Made by a program: the position numbers and the translations under genes
In this document: one piece after another, positions 34,800 to 44,034 of the stretch
How the letters are laid out: each line of letters begins with the position of its first letter
Numbering within the stretch: the first letter of the stretch is position 1
NCBI RefSeq assembly: GCF_018729255.1
Contig: NZ_CP076060.1
Span: 3,446,501 to 3,510,500, forward strand
Direction of reading: 5' to 3'
Origin: Cupriavidus sp. EM10
GTDB taxonomy: Bacteria > Pseudomonadota > Gammaproteobacteria > Burkholderiales > Burkholderiaceae
Length of the DNA: 64,000 nt
Notes under the pieces: generated by a model
Told to the model about the DNA's origin: nothing
The model's input: the letters and a program-made list of their open reading frames with translations, nothing else
The model's database searches: none

Positions 34800-36008
34800 T
34801 TACTTCTTCAGCATCGAGCACTTCGACTCGGCGACCGTCGTGAACGCCTGGTCGCCCGGAATCGTGGCCGCCACCTTCAGGTAGTCCCACGGCTTCTTCG
34901 AGTCGGCCGGTGCCTTGACCTGCATCAGGTACATGTCGTGAATGTTGCGGCCGTCGGCGCGGATGTAGCTCTTGTTGTAGAAGTCGTTGATCTTCATCTT
35001 CTTCAACTCGACCATGACCTTGTCCGGGTCGTCGGTCTTGGCGGCTTCCACGGCCTTCAGGTACGTGCTGATGGCGGAGTAGTCGGCGGCCTGCAGGCTG
35101 CTCGGCATCTTCTTCATCTTGGTGAAGAAGCGGTTGGCGAACTTGCGGGTGTCGTCGTTCATGTCCCAGTACCAGCTGTCGGTCATCAGCAGGCCTTCGG
35201 TGTTCTTCAGGCCCAGGCTGTGCACGTCATTGATGAACATCAGCAGGCCGGCGATCTTCATGCTCTTGGTGATGCCGAATTCCTTGGCGGCCTTGATCGA
35301 GTTGATCGTGTCGCCGCCGGCATTGGCCAGGCCCAGGATGTCGGCCTTCGACGACTGCGCCTGCAGCAGGAACGACGAAAAGTCCGACGCCGACAGCGGG
35401 TGGCGCACCTGGCCCACCACCGTGCCGCCATTGGCCTTCACCACGGCTGCCGTATCGCTTTCGAGCGAGTGGCCGAACGCGTAGTCGGCGGTCAGGAAGA
35501 ACCACTTCTTGCCGCCCTGCTTCACCACCGCGCTGCCGGTGCCCTTGGCCAGCGCCACCGTGTCATAGGCGTAGTGCACCGTGTACGGCGAGCACTCTTC
35601 GTTGGTCAGGCGGGCCGTGCCGGCGCCGATGTTGAAGTAGACGCGCTTCTTTTCCTGCGCCACCTTGTTCATGGCCAGGCCGGTGGCCGAGTTGGTGCCG
35701 CCCAGCAGCATGTCCAGGCCCTGCTGGTCCATCCATTCGCGCGCCTTCGACGCGGCGATGTCGGCCTTGTTCTGGTGATCGGCGCTGACCAGTTCGATCG
35801 GCTTGCCCAGCACCTTGCCACCGTGATCCTCGATGGCCATCTTGATCGCTTCCAGGCCGCCCGGGCCGTCGATGTCAGCGTACAGGCCCGACATGTCGGT
35901 GATGTAGCCGATCTTGACCGAATCGTTCGATACCTGCGCCGAGGCGCCCCCTGCAAACGCACCAAAGACAGTTGCCGCCACTGCGACAGCCAGCCGATTC
36001 ATTTTCAT
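34800..36008 (-). CDS. livK: Periplasmic binding protein of the second Liv system
   Basis: This is the ligand-binding subunit. The 402-residue product has a signal peptide (MKMNRLAVAVAATVFGAFAG then ASA before QVSNDS). The mature part has the family features GYITDMSGLYADIDGPGG and FFLTADYAFGHSLE. The start at 36008 is the first ATG of the signal peptide; a second one lies two codons later. It is in the middle of the cluster, after the two ATPase genes. The sequence resembles the group often linked to aromatic or amide substrates, but this is only a guess. Confidence 0.92.
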   Translation of the reverse strand: MKMNRLAVAVAATVFGAFAGGASAQVSNDSVKIGYITDMSGLYADIDGPGGLEAIKMAIEDHGGKVLGKPIELVSADHQNKADIAASKAREWMDQQGLDMLLGGTNSATGLAMNKVAQEKKRVYFNIGAGTARLTNEECSPYTVHYAYDTVALAKGTGSAVVKQGGKKWFFLTADYAFGHSLESDTAAVVKANGGTVVGQVRHPLSASDFSSFLLQAQSSKADILGLANAGGDTINSIKAAKEFGITKSMKIAGLLMFINDVHSLGLKNTEGLLMTDSWYWDMNDDTRKFANRFFTKMKKMPSSLQAADYSAISTYLKAVEAAKTDDPDKVMVELKKMKINDFYNKSYIRADGRNIHDMYLMQVKAPADSKKPWDYLKVAATIPGDQAFTTVAESKCSMLKK

Positions 36009-36120
36009 GTCTTGTCTCCTGAGTTGCGGCGGCGAGCTGCCACCCGTTCCTGCCATCTCGTAAAAATACGATCCAACACGATCCGAAATTGCAACCCTGG
36101 CGCCGGACTGGCGCAGCGGG

Positions 36121-36849
36121 TCAGACCCCGAGCAGTTCGTTCAGCACCGGCATCTTGGCCTGCAGCTCGCTGGCGGCAAAGCGTTCGACGATGGCGCCGT
36201 GCTCCATCACGTAGAAGCGGTCGGCCAGCGGTGCGGCAAAGCGGAAGTTCTGCTCCACCATCACCACGGTGTAGCCCTTCTTCTTCAGCATCAGGATCAT
36301 GCGCGCCAGCGCCTGCACGATCACCGGGGCCAGGCCCTCGGAAATCTCGTCGAGCAGCAGCAGGTTCGCGCCCGTGCGCAGGATGCGGCCCACGGCCAGC
36401 ATCTGCTGCTCGCCGCCTGAGAGCCGCGTGCCCTGGCTCTGCTTGCGCTCGCGCAGGTTCGGGAACATTTCGTAGATCTCGGCCTCGCTCATGCCCGGCG
36501 TGTCGCCGCCCTTCGCGCCCTTCAGCACGGGCGGCAGCAGCAGGTTTTCCTCGCACGACAGGCTGGAGAAGATCGCCCGCTCTTCCGGGCAGTAGCCGAT
36601 GCCGTAGTGCGCGATCTTGTGCGTCGGCAGGCCGATGGTCTCGTTGCCGTTGATCTTGATCGATCCCTTGCGCGCGCCGGTCAGGCCCATGATCGCGCGC
36701 ATGGTGGTGGTGCGGCCGGCGCCGTTGCGACCCAGCAGCGTGACCACTTCGCCGCGGTTCACGGTCAGGTCCACGCCGTGGAGAATGTGCGATTCGCCGT
36801 ACCAGGCGTGCAGGTCCTTGATCTCCAGCGCGGGAATGTTCGTGGACAT
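36121..36849 (-). CDS. livF: LivF-like ABC ATPase with Arg in place of the Walker A Lys
   Basis: This is an ATPase of the second importer. The 242-residue product has the signature LSGGEQQMLAVGRIL, Walker B LLLLDEISEGLAP and MVEQNFRFA. Walker A reads LLGRNGAGRTTTM, so the invariant Lys is Arg (residue 46), and Walker B has DEIS in place of the usual DEPS. I believe similar variants exist among LivF proteins of this order, but cannot verify this here. It lies one base after livG. Confidence 0.9.
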   Translation of the reverse strand: MSTNIPALEIKDLHAWYGESHILHGVDLTVNRGEVVTLLGRNGAGRTTTMRAIMGLTGARKGSIKINGNETIGLPTHKIAHYGIGYCPEERAIFSSLSCEENLLLPPVLKGAKGGDTPGMSEAEIYEMFPNLRERKQSQGTRLSGGEQQMLAVGRILRTGANLLLLDEISEGLAPVIVQALARMILMLKKKGYTVVMVEQNFRFAAPLADRFYVMEHGAIVERFAASELQAKMPVLNELLGV

Positions 36850-36850
36850 A

Positions 36851-37624
36851 TCAGTGCGCTCCCTGCAGTTCGGCGTCGGCGGTGCCCATGTAGGCTTCCA
36901 TCACGCGCGGGTCCTTCGACACCTCCGCGTACGGGCCTTCGGCCAGGATGGCGCCACGCTGCAGCACCGTGATCTTGTCGGCGATCGACGACACCACGTT
37001 CATGTTGTGCTCCACCATCAGGATCGTGCGGCCGGCGGACACCTTCTTGATCAGTTGCGTCACGCGGTCCACGTCCTCGTGGCCCATGCCCTGCGTGGGC
37101 TCGTCCAGCAGCATCAGCTCGGGCTCCATCGCCAGCGTGGTGGCGATCTCCAGCGCGCGCTTGCGGCCGTACGGCAGGTTGACGGTGGTGGTCTCGGCGA
37201 ACTCGGTCAGGCCAACCTGTTCGAGCAGCTCCATCGCGCGGGCGTTGAGCACGTCCAGCGAGCGCTCGCTGCGCCAGAACTGGAACGCGGTGCCCAGCTG
37301 ACGCTGCAGCCCGATGCGCACGTTCTCGCGCACGGTCAGGTGCGGGAACACGGCGGAAATCTGGAACGACCGGATCACGCCGCGCCGCGCAATCTGTGCG
37401 GGCTTCTCGCGTGTGATGTCGATACCGTTGAAAAGGATGGTGCCCGTGGTGGGCTCCAGGAATTTGGTGAGCAGGTTGAAGCAGGTGGTCTTGCCCGCGC
37501 CGTTCGGTCCGATCAAGGCATGGATCGAGCCGCGACGCACCTGCAGGTTGACGTCGCTCACCGCCGTGAACCCCTTGAATTCCTTCGTGAGGTTCTTCGT
37601 TTCCAGGATGATTTCCTGAGTCAT
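36851..37624 (-). CDS. livG: LivG-like ABC ATPase (second system)
   Basis: This is the other ATPase of the second importer and the first gene of its cluster. The 257-residue product has Walker [16 protein letters not shown], Walker B LMLLDEPTQGMG and the His loop VEHNMNVV. The signature motif reads NLPYGRKRALEIATTLA, a LivG-type variant of LSGGQ. The ATG at 37624 (MTQEIILETKNLTKEF) is chosen over an upstream one because the domain begins there. Confidence 0.92.
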   Translation of the reverse strand: MTQEIILETKNLTKEFKGFTAVSDVNLQVRRGSIHALIGPNGAGKTTCFNLLTKFLEPTTGTILFNGIDITREKPAQIARRGVIRSFQISAVFPHLTVRENVRIGLQRQLGTAFQFWRSERSLDVLNARAMELLEQVGLTEFAETTTVNLPYGRKRALEIATTLAMEPELMLLDEPTQGMGHEDVDRVTQLIKKVSAGRTILMVEHNMNVVSSIADKITVLQRGAILAEGPYAEVSKDPRVMEAYMGTADAELQGAH

Positions 37625-37933
37625 AGTCTCCTGCCCGCCCTCTTGCTGCATGCCAGGTTGTGCCCGGCTACTGACAATGGTTCGAACTGCGGCGCTTTGT
37701 CGCCATGTTTGCCGCTTCTATGTCTAGGTGGGAACGGTGCGGCTGCCGTGGATCCGGTGCGCGAAGTGAAGGCTGCGGCACCGTATACCGGCGACTATTG
37801 TGTGCGCCTGCTGCGTCGCAAAACATCGGGGTTTGCACTAGGCGCAATACATTAACGACGTGGCGGCAAGGCGATGTGCGAAGCCGTACCGACGTCCGCG
37901 GGCATCGGCTTCGCCGGGTATCGTGGAAGACCC
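37625..37933. other. Intergenic region upstream of the second liv operon
   Basis: No gene is seen in about 310 bp. It should contain the promoter of the second liv operon and the 3' end of the GMC oxidoreductase transcript. One GTATAC hexamer occurs at 37783. I see no clear terminator. Confidence 0.55.
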
Positions 37934-39601
37934 TTATACAGGCACCGACGAGACGATTTCGGCGGCATTTGCTGCACCGCTCGCACGCGCCTTGCGGTCG
38001 GCACGGATCATGTCGCTGGCACGCTCCGCGATCATGATCGTCGGCGAATTGGTGTTGCCCGACGTGATCAGCGGCATGACCGAGGCATCCACCACGCGCA
38101 GCCCGGCAATGCCGCGCACGCGCAGCCGGTTGTCGACCACCGCGTCGGCGTCGTCCCCGGTGCCCATGCGGCAGGTGCCGACCGGATGGAAGATCGTGGT
38201 GCCGATGGCCCCGGCCGCTTCCGCCAGCTGCTCGTCGGTCTGGAAGGCCGCGCCGGGTAGCCATTCGCTGGGCTGGTACGGGGCCAGCGCCGGCGACGCC
38301 ACGATGCGCCGCGTCAGGCGGATCGAATCGGCCGCCACCTTGCGGTCGGCTTCGGTCGACAGGTAGTTCGGCGCGATCAGCGGAGCCCGGCGGAAGTCGG
38401 CATTCTCGATATGCACGCTGCCGCGCGACGTGGGCCGCAGGTTGCAGACGCTGGCCGTGAAGGCGTTGAAGTCGTGCAGCGGATCGCCGAACTTGTCCAG
38501 CGACAGTGGCTGCACGTGGTATTCGACGTTGGCGCGCGTCTGGCTGTCGTCGCTGCGCGCGAATGCGCCCAGCTGGGACGGCGCCATGCTCATCGGCCCG
38601 CTCTGGTTGAACGCGTACTGCAGGCCGATGCCCAGTTTGCCCCACCACTTCGACGCACGCGTGTTGAGCGTCCGCACGCCCTGCACCTTGATGACCGTGC
38701 GCAGCTGCAGGTGGTCCTGCAGGTTCTCGCCCACGCCCGGCAAGGCATGGCGCACGCGGATGCCCAACGCCTGCAGCCGTTCCGGCTGGCCGATGCCCGA
38801 CAGCTCCAGCAGTTGCGGCGAATTGATCGCGCCGGCGGCCAGGATCACTTCCTCCGTGGCGCGCGCTTCCAGCTGCTGGCCGCCGCCCAGGTATTGCACG
38901 CCCGTGCAGCGCCGGCCGTCCGGCGCATCGAAGACCAGGCCGCTGACCTGGGCGCCCGTGACGATGGTCAGGTTGGGCCGGTCCGACGCCTTGCGCAGGA
39001 ACGCCTTGGCCGTGTTCCAGCGAATGCCGCGCCGCTGGTTCACCTCGAAGTAGCCCACGCCAAAATTGTCACCCCGGTTGAAGTCGTCGGTGCGAGGGAT
39101 GCCGGCCTGCTCGGCCGCGTCGATAAACCGCTCCAGGATGTCCCAGTGCAGCCGCTGCCCTTCCACGCGCCATTCGCCGCCGGCCCCGTGGAATTCGTTG
39201 GCGCCGCGATGATGGTCCTCGCTGCGCTTGAACAGCGGCAGCACGTTGTCCCAGCGCCAGCCATCGTCACCGCTGATGCGCGCCCAGTCGTCGTAGTCCT
39301 CGCGCTGGCCGCGCATGTAGATCATGCCGTTGATCGACGAGCAGCCGCCCAGCACGCGGCCGCGCGGATAGCCCAGCGACCGGCCGTTGAGTCCCGCTTC
39401 CTCGACCGTGCGGTACAGCCAGTCAGTGCGCGGGTTGCCGATGCAGTACAGGTAGCCCACCGGAATATGGATCCAGTGATAGTCGTCCTTGCCGCCCGCC
39501 TCGAGCAGCAGCACGTTGACATCGGCATCCTGCGTCAGGCGGTTGGCCAGCACGCAGCCGGCCGAGCCGGCGCCGACGATGATGTAGTCGTACGTCTCCA
39601 T
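37934..39601 (-). CDS. GMC-family FAD oxidoreductase (choline/alcohol dehydrogenase-like)
   Basis: GMC enzymes oxidise alcohols with FAD. The 555-residue product begins METYDYIIVGAGSAGCVLAN, the FAD-binding loop. It has GMC signature 1 (GRVLGGCSSINGMIYMRG) and signature 2 (GAINSPQLLELSGIG). The C-terminal catalytic region has HPVGTCRMG and NTNSPTIMIAERASDMI. Length and domain order are normal. No betaine aldehyde dehydrogenase or betI lies beside it, so a choline role is not supported; a general alcohol dehydrogenase is as likely. The hydrolase gene upstream is on the same strand about 90 bp away. Confidence 0.9.
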   Translation of the reverse strand: METYDYIIVGAGSAGCVLANRLTQDADVNVLLLEAGGKDDYHWIHIPVGYLYCIGNPRTDWLYRTVEEAGLNGRSLGYPRGRVLGGCSSINGMIYMRGQREDYDDWARISGDDGWRWDNVLPLFKRSEDHHRGANEFHGAGGEWRVEGQRLHWDILERFIDAAEQAGIPRTDDFNRGDNFGVGYFEVNQRRGIRWNTAKAFLRKASDRPNLTIVTGAQVSGLVFDAPDGRRCTGVQYLGGGQQLEARATEEVILAAGAINSPQLLELSGIGQPERLQALGIRVRHALPGVGENLQDHLQLRTVIKVQGVRTLNTRASKWWGKLGIGLQYAFNQSGPMSMAPSQLGAFARSDDSQTRANVEYHVQPLSLDKFGDPLHDFNAFTASVCNLRPTSRGSVHIENADFRRAPLIAPNYLSTEADRKVAADSIRLTRRIVASPALAPYQPSEWLPGAAFQTDEQLAEAAGAIGTTIFHPVGTCRMGTGDDADAVVDNRLRVRGIAGLRVVDASVMPLITSGNTNSPTIMIAERASDMIRADRKARASGAANAAEIVSSVPV

Positions 39602-39689
39602 GTCCCTTGCTTCCTTTGGTGGCCCTGAGGGCGTCTTCTTTTTCTTGTGGAATGCCGGGCATCATCGCACGACTTGGCAGCGGCCGTCG

Positions 39690-40601
39690 TCAGGGCTTTG
39701 CCGGAGCCTCCAGGTGTCGGCGAAGCCAGCCGGTCAGTGCCGCGAAGACCTCTCCGCGCAGCGGCTCGGCCTCGTTGAAGATCTCGTGGAAGCCGGTGTC
39801 GAACCAGACCAACTCGCGCAGGTCCTCGGGCGCGCCGTCGAAGAAGGTACGGCTGCCCTGCGGATCGACGATGCTGTCGGCGCCGCCCACCAGCATCAGC
39901 ATCGGCGCCTCCAGCCTGGGCGCATCGGCCTGGGCCTGCGCCATGCCGTGCAGGAACGACTCCAGCACGCTGGCGCTGATGGTCCCCTGCACCAGTGGAT
40001 CGGTGCGATAGGCGCGCGCCACTTCCGGGTCGTGCGACAGCAGGTGGGCGTCGATGGGATTCGGCACGCGCATATGCGGCACCAACGCCAGCAGCACGCG
40101 ATGCAGCGTGAGCATGGTGCTGGACAACTTCAGCGCCAGCGCCGGCGACGACAGGATCAGCGCGCGAATCGGCCGTACGCGGGCCGTGGCAAAGCGCGCC
40201 GCCACCAGTCCGCCCATGCTGTGGCCCAGCAGGATTGGCAGCTCCTGCCATTGCCGCACTGCGGCATCGTGGATCTCCGCCAGGTCATCGAGATAACTGT
40301 CGGGATGCGGCACCACCATGCGGGGCCCGCCGCTGGCGCCATGGCCCCGGTGGTCGTACGCCCGCACGCGCAGCCCCAGCGCGCACAGCGCGGCAGCCAC
40401 GTGCGGGTACCGCCCGCTATGCTCGGCCAGCCCGTGCACCAGCAGCACAGTACCCAGCGGTTCGGGAAAGCGCTGCGGATCGGGCAGCCACGTGCGCAGC
40501 AGCAATTCGGTGCCATCGCGCATGCGCTGGCGCGATTCGGCTGGTGCGATGGATGGATCGGGCGCGGAAGCCCGCGCAAAGGCCGTCACAGGTTCGTTCA
40601 T
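39690..40601 (-). CDS. Alpha/beta hydrolase, monoacylglycerol lipase/lysophospholipase-like
   Basis: This is a serine hydrolase of the Hydrolase_4 group. The 303-residue product has LLVHGLAEHSGRYPHVAAAL, YDHRGHGASGG, the nucleophile elbow GHSMGGLVAARFA, an acidic residue in GGADSIVDP and the catalytic His in TGFHEIFNE. These are the hallmarks of PldB-like lysophospholipases and monoglyceride lipases. It lies upstream of the GMC oxidoreductase on the same strand and may be co-transcribed with it. Confidence 0.88.
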   Translation of the reverse strand: MNEPVTAFARASAPDPSIAPAESRQRMRDGTELLLRTWLPDPQRFPEPLGTVLLVHGLAEHSGRYPHVAAALCALGLRVRAYDHRGHGASGGPRMVVPHPDSYLDDLAEIHDAAVRQWQELPILLGHSMGGLVAARFATARVRPIRALILSSPALALKLSSTMLTLHRVLLALVPHMRVPNPIDAHLLSHDPEVARAYRTDPLVQGTISASVLESFLHGMAQAQADAPRLEAPMLMLVGGADSIVDPQGSRTFFDGAPEDLRELVWFDTGFHEIFNEAEPLRGEVFAALTGWLRRHLEAPAKP

Positions 40602-40648
40602 CCCAATCTCTCCTTGTTGGGACCTGCCTTGTTGTCATGCAACTGCCT

Positions 40649-40688
40649 GCTTTCGTGCTTTCGTGCTTTCGTGCTTTCCTGCGTTCCT
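40649..40688. repeat. 8-bp tandem repeat between cueR and the hydrolase gene
   Basis: The unit GCTTTCGT is repeated three times exactly, followed by GCTTTCCT and GCGTTCCT, giving five units in 40 bp. It lies just downstream of cueR, upstream of the hydrolase start. Confidence 0.8.
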
Positions 40689-40692
40689 TCGA

Positions 40693-41100
40693 TCAGCGGT
40701 GGCAGGCCGGACAGTCCGATGCCATGTCCGACAGGATCGGGCAATCGGGCCGGTCGTCGCCGCTGCACGCCTCGGCCAGCGCGCGCAACGTGTCGCGCAT
40801 GGCGGCCAGCTCGGCAATCTTGACCTCCAGCTCCGCCACGTGCCGCAGGGTCAGCGCCTTGACGTCGGCGCTGGCCCGCCCGCGATCATGCCAGAGTGAC
40901 AGCAGGTTGCGAATCTCGTCGAGCGAGAATCCGAGATGACGGGCGCGCCGCACGAAGCGCAAGGTATGCACCGCACGGTCGTCGTAACGGCGATAGCCGC
41001 CCTCGGTACGCGGCGGCGCATCGACCAGGCCGATCGACTCGTAGTGCCGGATCATCTTGGCGGATACGCCCGAGGCGTCCGCCGCTTCCCCGATATTCAT
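40693..41100 (-). CDS. cueR: Copper-responsive MerR-family regulator CueR
   Basis: CueR senses Cu(I) and activates copA-type promoters by distorting an over-long spacer. The 135-residue product has the MerR helix-turn-helix ([20 protein letters not shown]) with ESIGL, the GGYRRYD wing and a dimerisation helix. The metal loop has CSGDDRPDC, the Cys-x7-Cys pair of CueR. The C-terminus CPACHR adds two more cysteines. It overlaps the upstream copA by four bases (ATGA), so the two are translationally coupled. That puts the regulator in the operon it controls. Confidence 0.95.
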   Translation of the reverse strand: MNIGEAADASGVSAKMIRHYESIGLVDAPPRTEGGYRRYDDRAVHTLRFVRRARHLGFSLDEIRNLLSLWHDRGRASADVKALTLRHVAELEVKIAELAAMRDTLRALAEACSGDDRPDCPILSDMASDCPACHR

Positions 41101-43577
41101 CGCGACTCCTTCGCTTGCGTGCCGGCCAGCGGATGCCAGCGGTGCAGCAGCAGCGCGTTGCTGACCACGCTGACGCTGGAAAACGCCATCGCGGCCCCCG
41201 CCACCACCGGATTGAGCAGCCCCGCCACGGCCAGCGGAATGCCGATCACGTTATAGATGAAGGCCCAGAACAGGTTCTGGCGGATCTTGCGCACGGTGCG
41301 ATGCGATACGGCCAGCGCATCGGCCACCAGCGCGGGGTCACCGCGCATCAGCGTGATGCCGGCCGCGTGCATCGCCACGTCGGTGCCGGTGGACATTGCG
41401 ATGCCGACATCGGCCGCCGCCAGCGCCGGCGCATCGTTGATGCCATCGCCGACCATCGCCACTACGGCCTGGCCGTCCGCCCGCAGCGCGGTCACGCGGG
41501 CCGCCTTGTCCTCCGGCAGCACCTCGGCCTGCACCTCGTCCAGCCCCAGCACGCCTGCCACGCGGGCCGCCGCGCCGGCGTTGTCGCCGGTCAGCATCAC
41601 GGTGCGGATACCGGCCTCGCGCAGCCGGGCGATGGCGGCGGCGGCACCTGGCTTGAGCGCATCGCCGAACGCCACCAGCCCCAACACCGCATGCGCGTCG
41701 GCGTCGATCAGCCATGACACGGTACGCCCTTCGGCCCGCAGGCGTTCGGCATCGGCCTGCAGCGCGCCTGCATCGGCATTCAGCGACGCACGCAGCGCCT
41801 CGCTACCCAGTTGCAGCGCCCGCCCTGCCACCACGCCGGCGATGCCCCGGCCCGGCAGCGCACGCACATCGCTGGCCACGGGCGCGGCGATACCGCGTTC
41901 GCCGGCCATCGTGACCACGGCGCGTGCCAGCGGATGCTCGCTGCCGGCCTGCAGCGCCGCCAGCTTTTCCAGCAGCGCGCGGTCGTCGCCATCGAAGGCG
42001 TGCAACGCCACCACCTCGGGCTTGCCGACAGTCAGCGTGCCAGTCTTGTCGAAGGCCACGATCGATACGCGATGCGCCACTTCCAGCGCCTCGGCGTCCT
42101 TGATCAGGATGCCAGCCCGCGCGCCGGCGCCGGTGCCAGCCATGATCGCGGTCGGCGTGGCCAGCCCCAGCGCGCAGGGGCAAGCGATGACCAGCACCGC
42201 CACGGCGTTGAGCAGCGCCTGGCTCCAGTCCCCGGCAACCAGGCCCCAACCCAGCAGCGTAGCCAGCGCGATACCCAGCACCACTGGCACGAACACCGCG
42301 CTGACCTGATCGACCATGCGCTGGATCGGCGCCTTGGCCGCCTGCGCGTGCTCGACCATGCGGATGATCCGGGCCAGCACGGTCTCGGCGCCCACGGCCA
42401 CCGTGCGCGCCACCAGCAACCCTTCGAAATTGATCGCGCCGCCAGTCAGGCGGTCGCCGGGCTGCTTCGGCACGGGCAGCGACTCGCCGGTCAGCATCGA
42501 TTCGTCGGCATGGCTGGTGCCAGTCACCACTTCGGCATCGACGGGAATCCGCTCGCCGGGCCGCACGACGATCTCGTCGCCCACGCGCACGTCGGCCAGG
42601 GGCACCGCCTGCTCCACACCGTTGCGGACCACACGCGCCGTATCGGGACGCAAGGCGGCCAGCGCGCGTATGGCATCGGCGGTCTGGCGCTTGGCGCGCA
42701 CTTCGAGCCATTTGCCGAGCCGCACCAGCGTGATCACGACGGCTGCACTTTCGAAGTAGAGATGGGGCATGTGGCCGTGCCCGGCATCGAACATCTGCCA
42801 GACCGACAGCGCATAGGCCGCCGACGTCCCAAGCGCCACCAGCAGGTCCATGTTGCCGGCACGGGCGCGCACGGCCTTGAAGCCGGCCTTGTAGAAGCGC
42901 CAGCCGAACACGAACTGCACCGGGGTGGCCAGCAGCCATTGCAGCCAGCCCGGCAGCATCGCCTGGATGCCGAACCATTCCAGCACCATCGGCGCCACCA
43001 GCGGCAGCGACAGCGCGGCGGAAATCACCACGGGCCACGGGCCGGACCAGAAGTCCGCGCGTCGCGCGTCCGTACCCGATGCAGCGGCCACGGCATCCAC
43101 CACCGGCTTCGCGCCATAGCCGGCGCGCGTCACGGCGGCGGCCAGCGCCGAGGCATCGGCCGTGCCGCGCAGCACCGTCACCGTGGCGCGTTCGGTAGCC
43201 AGGTTGACCTGGGCGTCCTGCACGCCCGGCACGGCCCGCAGCGCCCGCTCCACGCGGCCCACGCACGACGCGCACGTCATGTCGCCAATTTCCAGTTCGA
43301 TCTCGTCGCGCGGCACTTCATAGCCGGCAGCGACCACGGCCTGTGCGGCGGCGGCCAGCGCCGCGCCGCTATCGGCATGGAGCGTGGCCTGCTCGGTCGC
43401 CAGGTTGACGGCCACGTCGCGCACGCCGGGCACCTTCGCCAGCGCGCGCTCGACGCGGCCCACACATGAAGCGCAAGTCATGCCCTCGACGGGCAGGCGC
43501 CATTCGGCCGCGCCGGAAGCGTTCCGGGCAGCGGTGGGGTTCGAAGTGGGACTCAGGGACGACGCAGGCGTGGACAT
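41097..43577 (-). CDS. copA: Cu(I)-exporting P1B-type ATPase CopA
   Basis: CopA pumps Cu(I) from cytoplasm to periplasm. The 826-residue product has two N-terminal heavy-metal domains ([10 protein letters not shown] near residue 33 and [10 protein letters not shown] near 103), eight membrane helices and the transport motif CPC in [11 protein letters not shown]. The phosphorylation site is [12 protein letters not shown] and the hinge is [16 protein letters not shown]. Length fits two-domain CopA. A CueR-type promoter lies upstream, cueR is coupled downstream, and copZ is divergent. Confidence 0.97.
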   Translation of the reverse strand: MSTPASSLSPTSNPTAARNASGAAEWRLPVEGMTCASCVGRVERALAKVPGVRDVAVNLATEQATLHADSGAALAAAAQAVVAAGYEVPRDEIELEIGDMTCASCVGRVERALRAVPGVQDAQVNLATERATVTVLRGTADASALAAAVTRAGYGAKPVVDAVAAASGTDARRADFWSGPWPVVISAALSLPLVAPMVLEWFGIQAMLPGWLQWLLATPVQFVFGWRFYKAGFKAVRARAGNMDLLVALGTSAAYALSVWQMFDAGHGHMPHLYFESAAVVITLVRLGKWLEVRAKRQTADAIRALAALRPDTARVVRNGVEQAVPLADVRVGDEIVVRPGERIPVDAEVVTGTSHADESMLTGESLPVPKQPGDRLTGGAINFEGLLVARTVAVGAETVLARIIRMVEHAQAAKAPIQRMVDQVSAVFVPVVLGIALATLLGWGLVAGDWSQALLNAVAVLVIACPCALGLATPTAIMAGTGAGARAGILIKDAEALEVAHRVSIVAFDKTGTLTVGKPEVVALHAFDGDDRALLEKLAALQAGSEHPLARAVVTMAGERGIAAPVASDVRALPGRGIAGVVAGRALQLGSEALRASLNADAGALQADAERLRAEGRTVSWLIDADAHAVLGLVAFGDALKPGAAAAIARLREAGIRTVMLTGDNAGAAARVAGVLGLDEVQAEVLPEDKAARVTALRADGQAVVAMVGDGINDAPALAAADVGIAMSTGTDVAMHAAGITLMRGDPALVADALAVSHRTVRKIRQNLFWAFIYNVIGIPLAVAGLLNPVVAGAAMAFSSVSVVSNALLLHRWHPLAGTQAKESR

Positions 43578-43616
43578 GGACCAAATCCGGCAAGGCGCTC
43601 GGGGCGCGACAACGGT

Positions 43617-43647
43617 ACTGTGGACCTTACCATCATTGGAAGGTCAA
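43617..43647 (-). promoter_or_regulatory. CueR-type promoter of copA
   Basis: On the minus strand a -35 box TTGACC (43647-43642) overlaps the dyad ACCTTCC...GGTAAGGT. After a 19-bp spacer comes a -10-like CACAGT (43622-43617). The long spacer with an internal dyad is the hallmark of MerR/CueR-activated promoters. It faces copA. The -10 match is weak. Confidence 0.78.
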
Positions 43648-43762
43648 GCGGGGCCGTGCCGATGCCCGCGTGGTCAACGCGGGCTTGCGCTTCCCATGGT
43701 GGGAAGGTTCATACTCATTGCAAGCCGTTCCGAGTTCTCAATCCATCACAAGGAGTCCAACC

Positions 43763-43963
43763 ATGATCCAGTTCCAGGTCGAAGGCATGTCCTGCAACCA
43801 TTGTGTCGGCGCGATCACTCGCGCGGTGCAGGCCGTCGATCCCGCCGCCCAGGTGGCCGCCGACGTGCCGGCCCAGTCGGTCAAGGTCGAGTCTGGCGCG
43901 GATCGCCAGGCGCTGCAGCAGGCGATCGAGGAAGCCGGCTATCCGGTCAAGTCGGTGGCCTGA
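43763..43963 (+). CDS. copZ: Copper chaperone CopZ (heavy-metal-associated domain protein)
   Basis: CopZ-like proteins carry Cu(I) in the cytoplasm and hand it to CopA or regulators. The 66-residue product is one heavy-metal domain with the metal site GMSCNHCVGAITRAVQ near residues 8-23 and the family ending AIEEAGYPVKSV. The ATG at 43763 has an AAGGAG ribosome-binding site 8 bases before it. It is transcribed away from copA. A shared role with CopA is clear from context. Confidence 0.93.
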   Translation: MIQFQVEGMSCNHCVGAITRAVQAVDPAAQVAADVPAQSVKVESGADRQALQQAIEEAGYPVKSVA

Positions 43964-43977
43964 CCCGCCATCGCAAT

Positions 43978-44006
43978 AGAAAAGGGCACCCGAAGGTGCC
44001 CTGTTT
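43978..44006. terminator. Terminator between copZ and ompW
   Basis: The arms AGGGCACC (43983-43990) and GGTGCCCT (43995-44002) enclose a CGAA loop. T-rich sequence is better on the minus strand (after ompW) than on the plus strand (after copZ), so it may serve both convergent genes. Confidence 0.75.
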
Positions 44007-44034
44007 CGCCATCCGGCGTCTGGTCGGGGAAGGA

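Noticed and set aside
37934..39601. Assignment of the GMC oxidoreductase as choline dehydrogenase BetA
   Set aside because: No betB, betI or choline transporter is adjacent, and the GMC family is broad, so the specific name is not supported.
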